A stretch of 64,000 bases of DNA from Marinobacterium mangrovicola (GTDB taxonomy: Bacteria; Pseudomonadota; Gammaproteobacteria; Pseudomonadales; Balneatricaceae): the NCBI RefSeq assembly GCF_004339595.1, contig NZ_SMFU01000015.1, forward strand, positions 62,001 to 126,000, written 5' to 3'. Positions 7,457-18,304 of this stretch are shown piece by piece. A program made the position numbers and the translations under genes. The number at the start of each line of letters is the position of its first letter. The first letter of the stretch is position 1. The notes under the pieces were generated by a model, which was given only the letters and a program-made list of their open reading frames with translations, was not told the DNA's origin and did not search any database.

Positions 7457-8017
7457 TCAGGGATTAGCGATAACAGGCGGTGGGCGATTCTGGCGTTCGT
7501 GGGTCAACAACGCCTGAGTCAGATCCCTGTGGCCCACGTTATGGCAGTCGATACAGCTCTTATCGACAGTGCCCTGAAAATAGGGTTTGTGGGCGACGAA
7601 CTGGACGCTGTTGCTTTCGCTGCCGCGCTCCAGGCCGTTATGGCATTTGAGGCAGCCGGACTCATACACATATTCGTGAGCGCGTTCGCGCTTGGCATGC
7701 CAGTCCACGTCGTCCGCACCGAGAACAAACTCCTTCCAGACATCCCAGGCACCGTTGCGTGCTTTCATGTAGAGGTAATTAACGGTGCTATCGTGGGGCA
7801 GGTGGCAGTCGGTGCATAACACCTCTACGCCTGTGGTAGAACGCCCGCCGTGGGCACTGTTGAGAAAGGATTTTTGCATCGGTTCCATGCTGTGACAGCT
7901 GCCACAGAACGCCGCGTCGGAGGTGATATGCAGCGCCTTATCGGTAACGCCCCAGGCCAATACGGTTGCGAGACCAAGCAGGCCGAGTATCAGCAGAATC
8001 TTTACCGCTTTAAGCAT
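7457..8017 (-). CDS. NapC/NirT family tetrahaem quinol dehydrogenase
   Basis: This 186-aa protein has a single N-terminal membrane anchor (residues about 5-24) and four haem motifs: CGSCH followed by Ser-Met-Glu-Pro-Met, CTDCH, CLKCH and CIDCH. The CGSCHSMEPM signature and the His-Asp-Ser-Thr-Val-Asn-Tyr segment belong to NapC/NirT/NrfH proteins, which oxidise membrane quinol and pass electrons to periplasmic reductases. It is the promoter-proximal gene of a two-gene operon with the octaheme cytochrome. That pairing points to quinol-linked reduction of a nitrogen oxyanion or hydroxylamine rather than to energy-yielding ammonia oxidation. Confidence 0.88.
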   Translation of the reverse strand: MLKAVKILLILGLLGLATVLAWGVTDKALHITSDAAFCGSCHSMEPMQKSFLNSAHGGRSTTGVEVLCTDCHLPHDSTVNYLYMKARNGAWDVWKEFVLGADDVDWHAKRERAHEYVYESGCLKCHNGLERGSESNSVQFVAHKPYFQGTVDKSCIDCHNVGHRDLTQALLTHERQNRPPPVIANP

Positions 8018-8108
8018 GGGATGAATTCCCTTTCTTATTCGGTGGTTATTCCTTTGCTGACACTATAGTCAAGCTGTCTCTTTCCGCCAGGTGAGATTGC
8101 CGCAGAAA

Positions 8109-8143
8109 CAAAAAGAGCCCACCGATCGCTCGGCAGGCTCTTT
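8109..8143 (-). terminator. Rho-independent terminator of clpB
   Basis: On the minus strand AAAGAGCC and GGCTCTTT form an 8-bp stem followed by a T-tract, just past the clpB stop codon. Confidence 0.85.
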
Positions 8144-8168
8144 CTCTTGTGGGTCGTTGTAGTACGAA

Positions 8169-10745
<2,577 letters not shown>

Positions 10746-10803
10746 AGAATCTCCTTCTGAAACCATCTGCGCCGGAGGACTCCGGTGTTTCTGTTACCAC
10801 AAT

Positions 10804-10831
10804 AAATAGGGGTGTTTTTTCCGGGTTCAAG
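10804..10831 (-). promoter_or_regulatory. Sigma-32 (heat shock) promoter of clpB
   Basis: Read on the minus strand, CTTGAA (10826-10831) is followed after 13 nt by CCCCTATTT (10804-10812). This is a near-perfect match to the RpoH consensus CTTGAA-N13/14-CCCCATnT. It lies 59 nt upstream of the clpB start codon. Confidence 0.85.
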
Positions 10832-10935
10832 AGTCGGGTGATTAAAAATTAGCCAACACTGATATAAATACCGGAGAAACCGTCATTCGACAGGGCTACA
10901 CTGAGAGCACATTTCATATCGACAAGGAGTCAGCG

Positions 10936-11364
10936 ATGAGTCAAACGATTCACCCTTTTCATCTGGCATTTCCGGTACGGGATCTGGAGGAAACGCGGCG
11001 ATTTTATGGCGAAGTGCTGGGCTGCAACGAGGGCCGCAGCGCACCGGGCAAATGGTGCGACTTTAACTTTTACGGTCATCAGATCGTCGCCCATGTGGCA
11101 CCGGAAGAGTGCGGCTGCGAAGCGCTGAGCAATGTGGATAACCACAAGGTACCCGCCAAGCATTTCGGTATCGTACTGCCAATGGATGAGTGGCAGGCGC
11201 TGGCCGAACGGCTGGTGGCGGCGGGCACTAAATTCGTGATCGAACCCTATATCCGCTTCAAGGGTGAAGTGGGCGAACAGGCCACCATGTTCTTCCTTGA
11301 TCCCTCCGACAACGCCATCGAGATCAAGGCGTTCAAAAACATCGAGTCGCTGTTCGCCAAGTAA
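10936..11364 (+). CDS. VOC family protein (COG3565-type predicted dioxygenase)
   Basis: This 142-aa protein starts with [12 protein letters not shown] and continues Phe-Tyr-Gly-Glu-Val-Leu-Gly-Cys, the classic first beta-alpha-beta-beta-beta module of the vicinal oxygen chelate fold. The second module has Lys-His-Phe-Gly-Ile-Val-Leu and ends Asn-Ala-Ile-Glu-Ile-Lys-Ala-Phe, giving the two His and one Glu expected for a metal site. It belongs to the short glyoxalase/extradiol-dioxygenase-like group, and the substrate is unknown. AAGGAG lies 8 nt before the start. It is a single gene divergent from clpB. Confidence 0.8.
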   Translation: MSQTIHPFHLAFPVRDLEETRRFYGEVLGCNEGRSAPGKWCDFNFYGHQIVAHVAPEECGCEALSNVDNHKVPAKHFGIVLPMDEWQALAERLVAAGTKFVIEPYIRFKGEVGEQATMFFLDPSDNAIEIKAFKNIESLFAK

Positions 11365-11449
11365 GGGACTTCTGCATAGCCATTAAGATGCTGAGGGGAT
11401 ACTGCAGTAACTGAGGCTCCTTCCGGTTTAGAGCACTTCCCCAGCGCCA

Positions 11450-11669
11450 GTTTCGCCTGCAGGCGAGTAAAGGTACTTGTGCGGACAAGTACCTTTACAA
11501 TCCCAAACCGCCCCTGAGCCTTGGTCGGCTGCGCCGACTGCCCTGTGCTTCTCGTCTGAAAGAGCGGGGCCGGAAACTCGGCGGCACCTCAGACAGCCGG
11601 CCCCTCATTTCTCTTTCAGCCTGCGATGCTCGGCTGCGCCAAAGGGGAACGATGGGTGCGCTCAGATAG
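11450..11669. repeat. Structured repeat element, copy 2
   Basis: This is the second copy of the element at 3891-4141. Hairpins: CGCC/GGCG (11454-11465), AAAGGTACTTG with CAAGTACCTTT around a TGCGGA loop, GTCGGC/GCCGAC (11524-11538), outer stem CTGAAAGAG (11556-11564) with CTCTTTCAG (11611-11619), and inner stem GGGGCCGG (11566-11573) with CCGGCCCC (11597-11604). The inner stem has a different sequence from copy 1 but still pairs. It fills most of the 364-bp gap between the VOC gene and the aldehyde dehydrogenase gene; no coding potential was seen. Confidence 0.75.
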
Positions 11670-11728
11670 AAATTAGAAAACCTGGACCCGGTTAAACAAT
11701 TTCCAGATCACCAATAAGTTATCTGAAA

Positions 11729-13204
11729 TCAGCCCTTGATATACCAGCCCCAGGGGCCGCCGTGATAACTGGTGATCTGCTTGGTTTCGAGATACGCCTC
11801 AAAGCCCCAGCGACCCAGCTCACGGCCGATGCCGGAGCGCTTGTAGCCGCCCCAGGGCACCTCGATAAAGGTGGGCTGTGAGCAGTTGATCCAGACGATA
11901 CCAGCGCGCAGCCCTTCGGCTACCCGATCGCAGCGCTCAAGATCTTTCGACATCACCGCCGCGCCCAGACCGAACTCGCTGTCATTGGCTTCGCGCAGCG
12001 CTTCCTCTTCACTATCGAAGGGGTTGATACAAACCACCGGGCCGAAGATCTCCTCTTTCCAGATAGAGGAATCGGTGGGCACATCGGCAAAGATGGTCGC
12101 CTCCAGGTAATAGCCCTCGGACAGGTGCTCCGGCACCTTGCCGCCGCAGACCAACCGTGCGCCGCTCTCCTTACCCGACTCGATGGCCGCAAGAATCTTG
12201 CGATGCTGCGTCTCGTTGACGATGGCACCTAACAGCACATCCTCATCCATGCCGTAACCGATCTTCAGCTTGGCGCACTCTGCGGATAACCGTTCTAACA
12301 GGGGTTCATACATCTCGCGCTCAACCAGCACCCGCGAGGTCGCCGAGCAAACTTCGCCCTGGTTCCAGAAGATGCCGAACATGATCCACTCCACCGCCGC
12401 TTCCAGATCGCTGTCGGCAAAAACGATAAACGGCGACTTGCCGCCCAGCTCCAGAGAGATGGTTTTCACATCCTGGGCCGCGGCCTGCATGATCTTGCTG
12501 CCGGTGGGTACCGAGCCGGTAAAGGCCACCTTATCCACAAGTGGGTGCTCAGTCAGTGGCGCGCCCACTTCCGGGCCGAAACCGGTGAGGATATTCATTG
12601 CACCCGCGGGCAGGCCTGCCGCTTCGGCTATTTCGCCATACACCAGCGCGGTCATCGGTGTCACTTCAGAAGGCTTGAGCACCACCGTGCAACCGGCGGC
12701 CAGAGCGGGCGCTACTTTCCAGGCAGCCATCAGCATCGGGAAGTTCCAGGGCACAATGGCGCCGACCACACCCAGGGGTTCCTTGCGGACACGGGAGGTA
12801 AAGCTGTCATCACCAACTGTCACCGGCTGACTCTGCTCAGAGGCAAAGCCCTCCGCCATATCGGCGTAATACTCGAAACAGCCAGCCACATCCTCGATAT
12901 CCCAGCGCGCTTCCGGCAGCGGCTTGCCGTTATCACGCACCTCCAGTTCGGCCAGTTCATCGATACGCTGATTAATCAGCGCCGCCATTTTACGCAGCAC
13001 TCCCCCGCGTTCGGCAAAGCTCCGCTGTGGCCAGGGGCCTTCATCAAACGCCCTGCGAGCTGCCCTGACCGCCAGATCAACATCCGCCGCACCGGCCCTG
13101 GCCACCTCGGCAAAGGGTTTACCGTTACCGGGATCGATCACCTCAAACGTCTCGCCGCTGACGGGCGCTACCCACTGACCATCGATAAAGAGCCGAGCTG
13201 TCAT
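11729..13204 (-). CDS. NAD-dependent aldehyde dehydrogenase, betaine-aldehyde dehydrogenase-like
   Basis: This full-length ALDH of 491 aa has the Rossmann motif Phe-Thr-Gly-Ser-Val-Pro-Thr-Gly, the general base in Glu-Leu-Gly-Gly-Lys-Ser-Pro, the catalytic Cys in Asn-Gln-Gly-Glu-Val-Cys-Ser-Ala, and the C-terminal Trp-Gly-Gly-Tyr-Lys-Arg-Ser-Gly-Ile-Gly-Arg-Glu-Leu-Gly. The Asn-Gln-Gly-Glu-Val-Cys and Gly-Arg-Trp-Gly-Phe-Glu-Ala-Tyr-Leu signatures are those of the plant ALDH10 / betaine aldehyde group, so oxidation of betaine aldehyde or an omega-aminoaldehyde to the acid is likely. No betA, betI or choline transporter is adjacent, so the physiological substrate remains open. The gene stands alone. 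Confidence 0.85.
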   Translation of the reverse strand: MTARLFIDGQWVAPVSGETFEVIDPGNGKPFAEVARAGAADVDLAVRAARRAFDEGPWPQRSFAERGGVLRKMAALINQRIDELAELEVRDNGKPLPEARWDIEDVAGCFEYYADMAEGFASEQSQPVTVGDDSFTSRVRKEPLGVVGAIVPWNFPMLMAAWKVAPALAAGCTVVLKPSEVTPMTALVYGEIAEAAGLPAGAMNILTGFGPEVGAPLTEHPLVDKVAFTGSVPTGSKIMQAAAQDVKTISLELGGKSPFIVFADSDLEAAVEWIMFGIFWNQGEVCSATSRVLVEREMYEPLLERLSAECAKLKIGYGMDEDVLLGAIVNETQHRKILAAIESGKESGARLVCGGKVPEHLSEGYYLEATIFADVPTDSSIWKEEIFGPVVCINPFDSEEEALREANDSEFGLGAAVMSKDLERCDRVAEGLRAGIVWINCSQPTFIEVPWGGYKRSGIGRELGRWGFEAYLETKQITSYHGGPWGWYIKG

Positions 13205-13358
13205 TCAAGCCTCCTGGACTGTCTGTTTGCTGTCACCTCAATGTACGTATAAGGCTGAATAATAGAAACCCTGTAGGGAAAGTAATTTAACCAAGAATAA
13301 ATTAATCAAGTACGAAACAGAGAGGAGTCGCTCGTTAACTGGCAACGTTTCCCGGTCA

Positions 13359-13376
13359 ATGTCTTATTGATGTCAC
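13359..13376 (+). promoter_or_regulatory. Putative PhoB box upstream of phoX
   Basis: ATGTCTT-ATTG-ATGTCAC gives two 7-nt half-sites 11 nt apart, close to the Pho-box consensus CTGTCAT-N4-CTGTCAC. It lies 57 nt upstream of the start of a PhoX-type phosphatase, a gene commonly in the Pho regulon. Confidence 0.6.
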
Positions 13377-13432
13377 ATAAGGCTGGTATCAATTGCGGAT
13401 CCAATATTCAGGTAACACAGAAGGAACGAAAC

Positions 13433-15340
13433 ATGAGCCACCATGAGATGCTTGAGGACGAAGATCGCGTCGAACTGGAACACAGCGACTTTGACCGCAT
13501 GGTGCAGAAGGGACTGAGCCGTCGAGGCTTTCTCAAGGGTAGCGCCACCGCCATGGGTCTTTTCCTGGCCGCGTCTCCGCTGGCGCATGCGGTTGCCTCT
13601 GTTACCGAAACCAAACTTATGGGCTTTACCCAGGTGCCGGCCAGCACTGCCGATACCTTTGTGGTGCCTGAGGGTTACGTTGCCGAGCCGCTGATCTCCT
13701 GGGGTGATCCGATCCTGGCCGATGCACCGGAATTTGATCCCTCCGGCTCCCAGAGCGCAGCAGCCCAGGCCGGCCAGTTCGGTGATAACACCGATGGCAT
13801 GAGCTTCTTCCCGCTGAGCGCCAGTCACGCCGTCCTGGCGGTGAATAACGAGTACACCAACTACGAATATCTGTTCTCACACCAGGGCAAGGAAGCGCTG
13901 AGTGCCGAAGACGTTAAGAACGCCCAGGCCGCCGTCGGTATCTCCGTGTTCGAGATCAAGCGTAACGATCAGGGTCAGTGGAAGGTCGAAAAAGGCGCGC
14001 GCCTGAACCGTCGCATCACCGCGAACACCCCGATGCAGCTGACCGGCCCGGCCGCCGGCCACGACCTGTTGAAGACCGCTGCCGACAGCACCGGTACTCA
14101 GGCACTGGGCACCTTCAACAACTGCGCCAACGGCCAGACTCCCTGGGGTACCTACCTGACCTGTGAAGAGAACTTCAACGGCTTCTTTGGCGCCTCTGCC
14201 GAAGGCTTCACGCCTAACGCCCAGCAGAAGCGTTACGGTCTGAAGGCGAAGAGCAGCTACCAGTGGTTCACTCAGGATTCTCGCTTCGACATGTCGCAGA
14301 ACCCGAACGAGCCGAACCGTCACGGCTGGGTAGTCGAGATCGATCCGATGGATCCTACCTCCACACCGAAGAAGCGCACCGCGCTGGGTCGTTTCAAGCA
14401 TGAAAACGCCGCGGTCACCGTCGATGATAGCGGCCACGTTGTGGTTTACCTGGGTGATGACGAGCGCGGCGAGCATCTTTACAAGTTCGTCTCCCGCAAC
14501 ACCTACAACCCGGACAACATGGCGGCCAACCGCGATCTGCTCGAAGACGGCACCCTGTACGTGGCGAAATTCAGCGCTGCCGATGGCGAAATCAAGGGCC
14601 AGGGCGAGTGGCTGGAACTGACCCACGGCAAGAATGGCCTGACTGAAGCCAACGGCTTCCAGAGCCAGGCAGATGTGCTGATCTTTGCCCGTGAAGCAGC
14701 CACTCAGGTGGGCGCCACCACCATGGATCGTCCGGAATGGGTGGCCGTACACCCGAACCGCACCACCGTGTTCTGCACCCTGACCAACAACAAAAACCGC
14801 GGTGTCGAGGGTATGGATCAGCCGGTCGGCGGCCCGAACCCCCGCGCCAAGAACAACTACGGCCAGATCGTTCGCTGGTGGCCGCGCGGTGGTGACCACA
14901 CCGGCACCCGTTTTGACTGGGATCTGTTCGCTATCGCCGGTAACCCGACGGTACAGGAAGGCCTCTACGCAGGCAGCGACAACATCAACGCAGACAACAT
15001 GTTCAACAGCCCGGACGGCGTAGGCTTTGACAACTCTGGACGCCTCTGGATTCAGACCGACGGAAAGTACTCCAACGAGGGCGAATTTGCCGGCATGGGT
15101 AACAACCAGATGCTTTGCGCCGACCCGCAGAGTGGTGAGATCCGCCGCTTCGCCACCGGCCCGATCGCCTGCGAGATCACTGGCCTCGCCTTTTCACCGG
15201 ATCAGCGTTCTGTCTTCATCGGCGTTCAGCATCCGGGCGAAGACCTGGCGCCGTCCCACTTCCCGGCAGGCGGCAATAGCAAGCCGCGCTCTACCATCAT
15301 GGTGGTGCGTCGCCAGGATAACGGCGTGATCGGGGCTTAA
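13433..15340 (+). CDS. phoX: PhoX family alkaline phosphatase (DUF839), Tat-exported
   Basis: This 635-aa protein has a twin-arginine signal (Ser-Arg-Arg-Gly-Phe-Leu-Lys-Gly at about residues 27-34, then a hydrophobic stretch ending Ala-His-Ala), so it folds with cofactor in the cytoplasm before export. The body matches the PhoX/DUF839 family of Ca/Fe-dependent phosphomonoesterases: Asn-Asn-Glu-Tyr-Thr-Asn-Tyr-Glu, Thr-Cys-Glu-Glu-Asn-Phe-Asn-Gly, Gly-Arg-Phe-Lys-His-Glu-Asn, and a C-terminal propeller blade with Pro-Asp-Gly-Val-Gly-Phe-Asp. An upstream in-frame ATG at 13367 is less likely than 13433, which has AAGGAAC. It releases phosphate from organic esters under P limitation, consistent with the PhoB-like box. 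Confidence 0.88.
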   Translation: MSHHEMLEDEDRVELEHSDFDRMVQKGLSRRGFLKGSATAMGLFLAASPLAHAVASVTETKLMGFTQVPASTADTFVVPEGYVAEPLISWGDPILADAPEFDPSGSQSAAAQAGQFGDNTDGMSFFPLSASHAVLAVNNEYTNYEYLFSHQGKEALSAEDVKNAQAAVGISVFEIKRNDQGQWKVEKGARLNRRITANTPMQLTGPAAGHDLLKTAADSTGTQALGTFNNCANGQTPWGTYLTCEENFNGFFGASAEGFTPNAQQKRYGLKAKSSYQWFTQDSRFDMSQNPNEPNRHGWVVEIDPMDPTSTPKKRTALGRFKHENAAVTVDDSGHVVVYLGDDERGEHLYKFVSRNTYNPDNMAANRDLLEDGTLYVAKFSAADGEIKGQGEWLELTHGKNGLTEANGFQSQADVLIFAREAATQVGATTMDRPEWVAVHPNRTTVFCTLTNNKNRGVEGMDQPVGGPNPRAKNNYGQIVRWWPRGGDHTGTRFDWDLFAIAGNPTVQEGLYAGSDNINADNMFNSPDGVGFDNSGRLWIQTDGKYSNEGEFAGMGNNQMLCADPQSGEIRRFATGPIACEITGLAFSPDQRSVFIGVQHPGEDLAPSHFPAGGNSKPRSTIMVVRRQDNGVIGA

Positions 15341-15364
15341 GCCCCCCGAAGGCTAAGAGTTTTA

Positions 15365-15391
15365 GGCGTGTAAGACGGACACTTACACGCC
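15365..15391 (+). terminator. Hairpin after phoX
   Basis: GGCGTGTAAG (15365-15374) and CTTACACGCC (15382-15391) form a perfect 10-bp stem with a 7-nt loop, 25 nt past the phoX stop. There is no U-tract, so it could be a 3'-end stabilising stem upstream of the true terminator. Confidence 0.5.
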
Positions 15392-15428
15392 GCACAGGAT
15401 GTGCACCCTACAGGGATGTCCCCTTTTG

Positions 15429-15460
15429 AAAGCCCGCCTCTTATGGAGTGCGGGCTTTTT
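15429..15460 (+). terminator. Rho-independent terminator downstream of phoX
   Basis: AAAGCCCGC and GCGGGCTTT form a GC-rich stem around a 12-nt loop, followed by TTTTT (15456-15460). The rest of the 15341-15728 gap shows only the palindrome listed next. Confidence 0.85.
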
Positions 15461-15543
15461 CATTTCCCTCCTGTTTTATACCTCTCATCACTTGCCGCTC
15501 GGGTTCTACCGCTGCGAAGCATTCCAGCTCCTTCGTTCTTATT

Positions 15544-15560
15544 TTGTTATGTTATAACAA
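15544..15560. promoter_or_regulatory. Palindromic operator-like site upstream of the GalB-like gene
   Basis: TTGTTAT-GTT-ATAACAA is a perfect 17-bp inverted repeat in an AT-rich island, 169 nt upstream of the next start codon. It looks like a dimeric regulator site, but no regulator gene is adjacent, so the assignment is tentative. Confidence 0.4.
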
Positions 15561-15728
15561 TAAAAATCAATTGGATGTTCAACGGTATAAATGCGGAAAT
15601 AGCGCACCTCTTTGGAGGGAACTCCCTGCAAGCCTCTGCCTGCCCCACAGGCCCTTTAGGCAGGCGTCGCGGCTTCACTTAAGCAGGTTTGAGTTTGCCT
15701 CTTTCGAACAGCGAAATAAGGAAGGTTT

Positions 15729-16460
15729 ATGAGCGATATCCAGCAGACTGCACTCGTGGTGAGTGCCCACTCCGCCGATTTTGTCTGGCGTGCCGGCGGC
15801 GCCATCGCCAAGCATGTTAAACAGGGCTGGCGGGTCAAAATCGTCTGCCTGTCCTTCGGTGAGCGCGGCGAATCCGCCAAGCTCTGGAAACAGCAAGGGA
15901 TGACACTGGATCGGGTTAAGGCCGCACGCCGTGAAGAGGCGCAACGGGCCGCCGATATTCTCGGTGGTGAGGTGGAGTTCTGGGATATCGGCGATTACCC
16001 GATGCGCGTGAACGACGAGATACTGTTCCGCATGGTGGATCTCTACCGTGAACTCCAGCCCTCCTTTGTGCTCAGCCACTCGGTAAAAGACCCGTATAAC
16101 TTCGACCATCCGCTGGCGATGCACCTGGCGCAGGAAGCGCTTGTCACCGCCCAGGCGATGGGCCACAACCCGGGTCAGAAGATTATCGGCGCGCCGCCGG
16201 TCTACGCCTTCGAGCCGCATCAAACCGAACAGTGCGAGTGGATTCCCAACACCTTCCTGGATATCACCGATGTCTGGGAGACAAAACGCAAAGCGATCGA
16301 ATGCATGGCCGGCCAGGAACACCTCTGGCACTACTACACCCGTGTCGCCCAGCAGCGTGGTGTGCAGGCCAAGCGTAATATCGGCATCGCCAATAAACGC
16401 GATATCGAATACGCCGAAGGCTATATGCGCCTGGCGCCTTCGGTGGTCGATACCCTTTAA
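15729..16460 (+). CDS. PIG-L/LmbE family protein, GalB-like (4-oxalomesaconate hydratase)
   Basis: This 243-aa protein has the family metal motif in the variant form Ser-Ala-His-Ser-Ala-Asp-Phe-Val-Trp-Arg-Ala-Gly-Gly near the N-terminus, in place of Ala-His-Pro-Asp-Asp, and Asp-His-Pro-Leu-Ala-Met-His later. The His-Ser-Ala-Asp-Phe-Val-Trp-Arg-Ala-Gly-Gly version is characteristic of GalB, the Zn-dependent 4-oxalomesaconate hydratase of gallate and protocatechuate meta-cleavage. Most other PIG-L members are N-deacetylases. No other galA or lig genes are next to it, so the role is a family-level inference. Confidence 0.7.
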   Translation: MSDIQQTALVVSAHSADFVWRAGGAIAKHVKQGWRVKIVCLSFGERGESAKLWKQQGMTLDRVKAARREEAQRAADILGGEVEFWDIGDYPMRVNDEILFRMVDLYRELQPSFVLSHSVKDPYNFDHPLAMHLAQEALVTAQAMGHNPGQKIIGAPPVYAFEPHQTEQCEWIPNTFLDITDVWETKRKAIECMAGQEHLWHYYTRVAQQRGVQAKRNIGIANKRDIEYAEGYMRLAPSVVDTL

Positions 16461-16599
16461 TACCGGCCACTTAGCGACTCGTCGTCTCGCGATAGCGATC
16501 TGACGGTTTTACTACCGGGCACGGCCAACAGCGGCCAGCCCGGCTTTCACCTCTTATTTCACTGCAGTTCAACCACTACAGCGAAGATGCTCAACCGGC

Positions 16600-17562
16600 T
16601 TATTCTGCCAGCCACTGGGCGACCTGTTTGGTGTAGTAGCTGACGATCATATCGGCACCGGCACGCTTGCAGGCGGTCAGGGTTTCGAACACCACCGCGC
16701 GCTCATCCAGGGCTCCGGCCTGGGCGGCGAACTTGATCGATGCGTATTCTCCGCCAACCTGATAGCAGGCCAGCGGCAGCAGGGTGCGCTCGCGCAGTCG
16801 TGCCAGTACATCCAGGTAAGCCAGCGCCGGCTTCACCATCAGGATATCGGCGCCCTCCTCCTCATCGAGCATGGCATCGGCCAGAGCCTGACGGCCGTTG
16901 GCGTAATCGAGCTGATAGCCCTTGCGGTCGCCATCCAGCTCGCTATCTACAGCGACACGGAACGGACCATAGAAAGAGGAGGCAAACTTGGCGGAATGAG
17001 CCAGGATCGCCACGTTCTCGAATCCGGCGGCGTCCAGCCCTTCCCGCATGGCGCGGATCTGACCATCCATCATCGCCGAGGGCGCCAGCATATCGGCACC
17101 GGCACGGGCTGCGGTGACGCTCTGCTTGACCAGGTTTTCCACCGTCGCATCGTTACAGACGTGATTCTCTTCCAGCACGCCACAATGGCCGTGGGAGGTG
17201 TACTCACAGAAACAGATATCGGGAATTACCATCATCTGCGGACAGGCCTGCTTGATAGTCCGCACCATCCGCGCCAGCAAACCCTCGTCGTTCCAGGTAT
17301 CGCTGCCGGTCTCATCCTTATGGTGCGAAATGCCGAACGGCATCACATAGCGAACGCCCAGACTCCAGAGTGTTTCCACCTCAGCAGCCAGGGCTGACTC
17401 CGGCAGACGCTCGATCCCCGGCAGGCTGCTGATCGGCTGCGGAGCGGAAATTCCCTCCTCGATAAACAGAGGGCAGATCAGGTCGTTAAGGGACACCTGA
17501 GTTTCGCGAACCAGATCACGCATCACCTCGTTGCGGCGCAGACGACGAAAACGCTTGAGCAT
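16600..17562 (-). CDS. hemB: Porphobilinogen synthase (delta-aminolevulinic acid dehydratase)
   Basis: This 320-aa enzyme condenses two 5-aminolevulinate molecules into porphobilinogen in haem synthesis. The Zn-binding cluster Cys-Phe-Cys-Glu-Tyr-Thr-Ser-His-Gly-His-Cys-Gly identifies the zinc-dependent type. Schiff-base lysines lie in Ser-Ala-Lys-Phe-Ala-Ser-Ser-Phe-Tyr-Gly and Met-Val-Lys-Pro-Ala. The longer in-frame frame up to 17688 is rejected because ATG 17562 has AGGAGAGG just upstream and starts Met-Leu-Lys-Arg-Phe like homologues. It is a single gene; the window's many c-type cytochromes will depend on haem supply. Confidence 0.96.
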   Translation of the reverse strand: MLKRFRRLRRNEVMRDLVRETQVSLNDLICPLFIEEGISAPQPISSLPGIERLPESALAAEVETLWSLGVRYVMPFGISHHKDETGSDTWNDEGLLARMVRTIKQACPQMMVIPDICFCEYTSHGHCGVLEENHVCNDATVENLVKQSVTAARAGADMLAPSAMMDGQIRAMREGLDAAGFENVAILAHSAKFASSFYGPFRVAVDSELDGDRKGYQLDYANGRQALADAMLDEEEGADILMVKPALAYLDVLARLRERTLLPLACYQVGGEYASIKFAAQAGALDERAVVFETLTACKRAGADMIVSYYTKQVAQWLAE

Positions 17563-18304
17563 CAAACCTCTCCTTTCAGATAGCAGCCGGCGACCTGAGG
17601 GTCGCCAGCTTAGAACGGCCCCTAAAATACTCTTTTTCGCCGCTAAACTGCAGCCGAAACAGCGCGACACTGCTGTGCATAAAATCAACGCCGGCCATCT
17701 CGTTCAAACCCGCAGAAGTCAATGAGGCCTGAATCGTCAGATCTCATAAAACGTGAAATGACAAAGCCCGTAATACGTACGGTTTATCACTTGGCCTGAA
17801 ACGGATCGCAGGGCTGTCTATTGAGCACAGGAGCAACTAACGATTCAAAGCGGGAGGATGGGCCAGGCGAACGTAGCGACCGCTGTTGGCCCATAGCGGA
17901 CTTTAGACATGCCGTGAGCTAGGCCTGCTATCGGCACATAGCGGTCATTAGCCGTTCATCTCTAAACCTATGGAACTGATCTCTCTCAACTTCTAACTCT
18001 GGCCCGTTATGTAAATGGCAGCGAACGCCAACGTCCTTAAGCTTCCTGACTATATTATGGGAACCTGGGAACGTGCGAATCAGCGGTGCCCTTTAGCAAG
18101 CGTGTACCCAACGTCTGATTAATTGCTTACCTCCTACTAACATTTGAGCTGTTTCTTTGTGCCAAATCCCCGGGTGCAGAAAACGTTGTGCTATGTTTTT
18201 TTCTAATTCATCGGGGTGTCTATTCAGCGAGTACACTCATTGCACTTACAACTTTGCATCGACTGGTACTATGCAGTTTATAGGGCATAGGGCGAACGCT
18301 TCTC
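17563..18304. other. 742-bp region without a recognisable gene
   Basis: No ORF here looks coding. It contains a short palindrome (GGCGACC with GGTCGCC, near 17590), a GACCGCT ... AGCGGTC inverted pair between about 17878 and 17945, and a TAACGATTCAAAGCGGGA segment near 17838 faintly reminiscent of an integron attC end. It may be remodelled DNA at the edge of the copper region. Confidence 0.5.

Noticed and set aside
17838-18013. Integron attC-like segment (TAACGATTCAAAGCGGGA near 17838 and CCCGTTATGT near 18008)
   Set aside because: The spacing of about 180 nt is too long, the inner arms pair poorly, there is no integrase or cassette array, and matches to GTTRRRY are partial.
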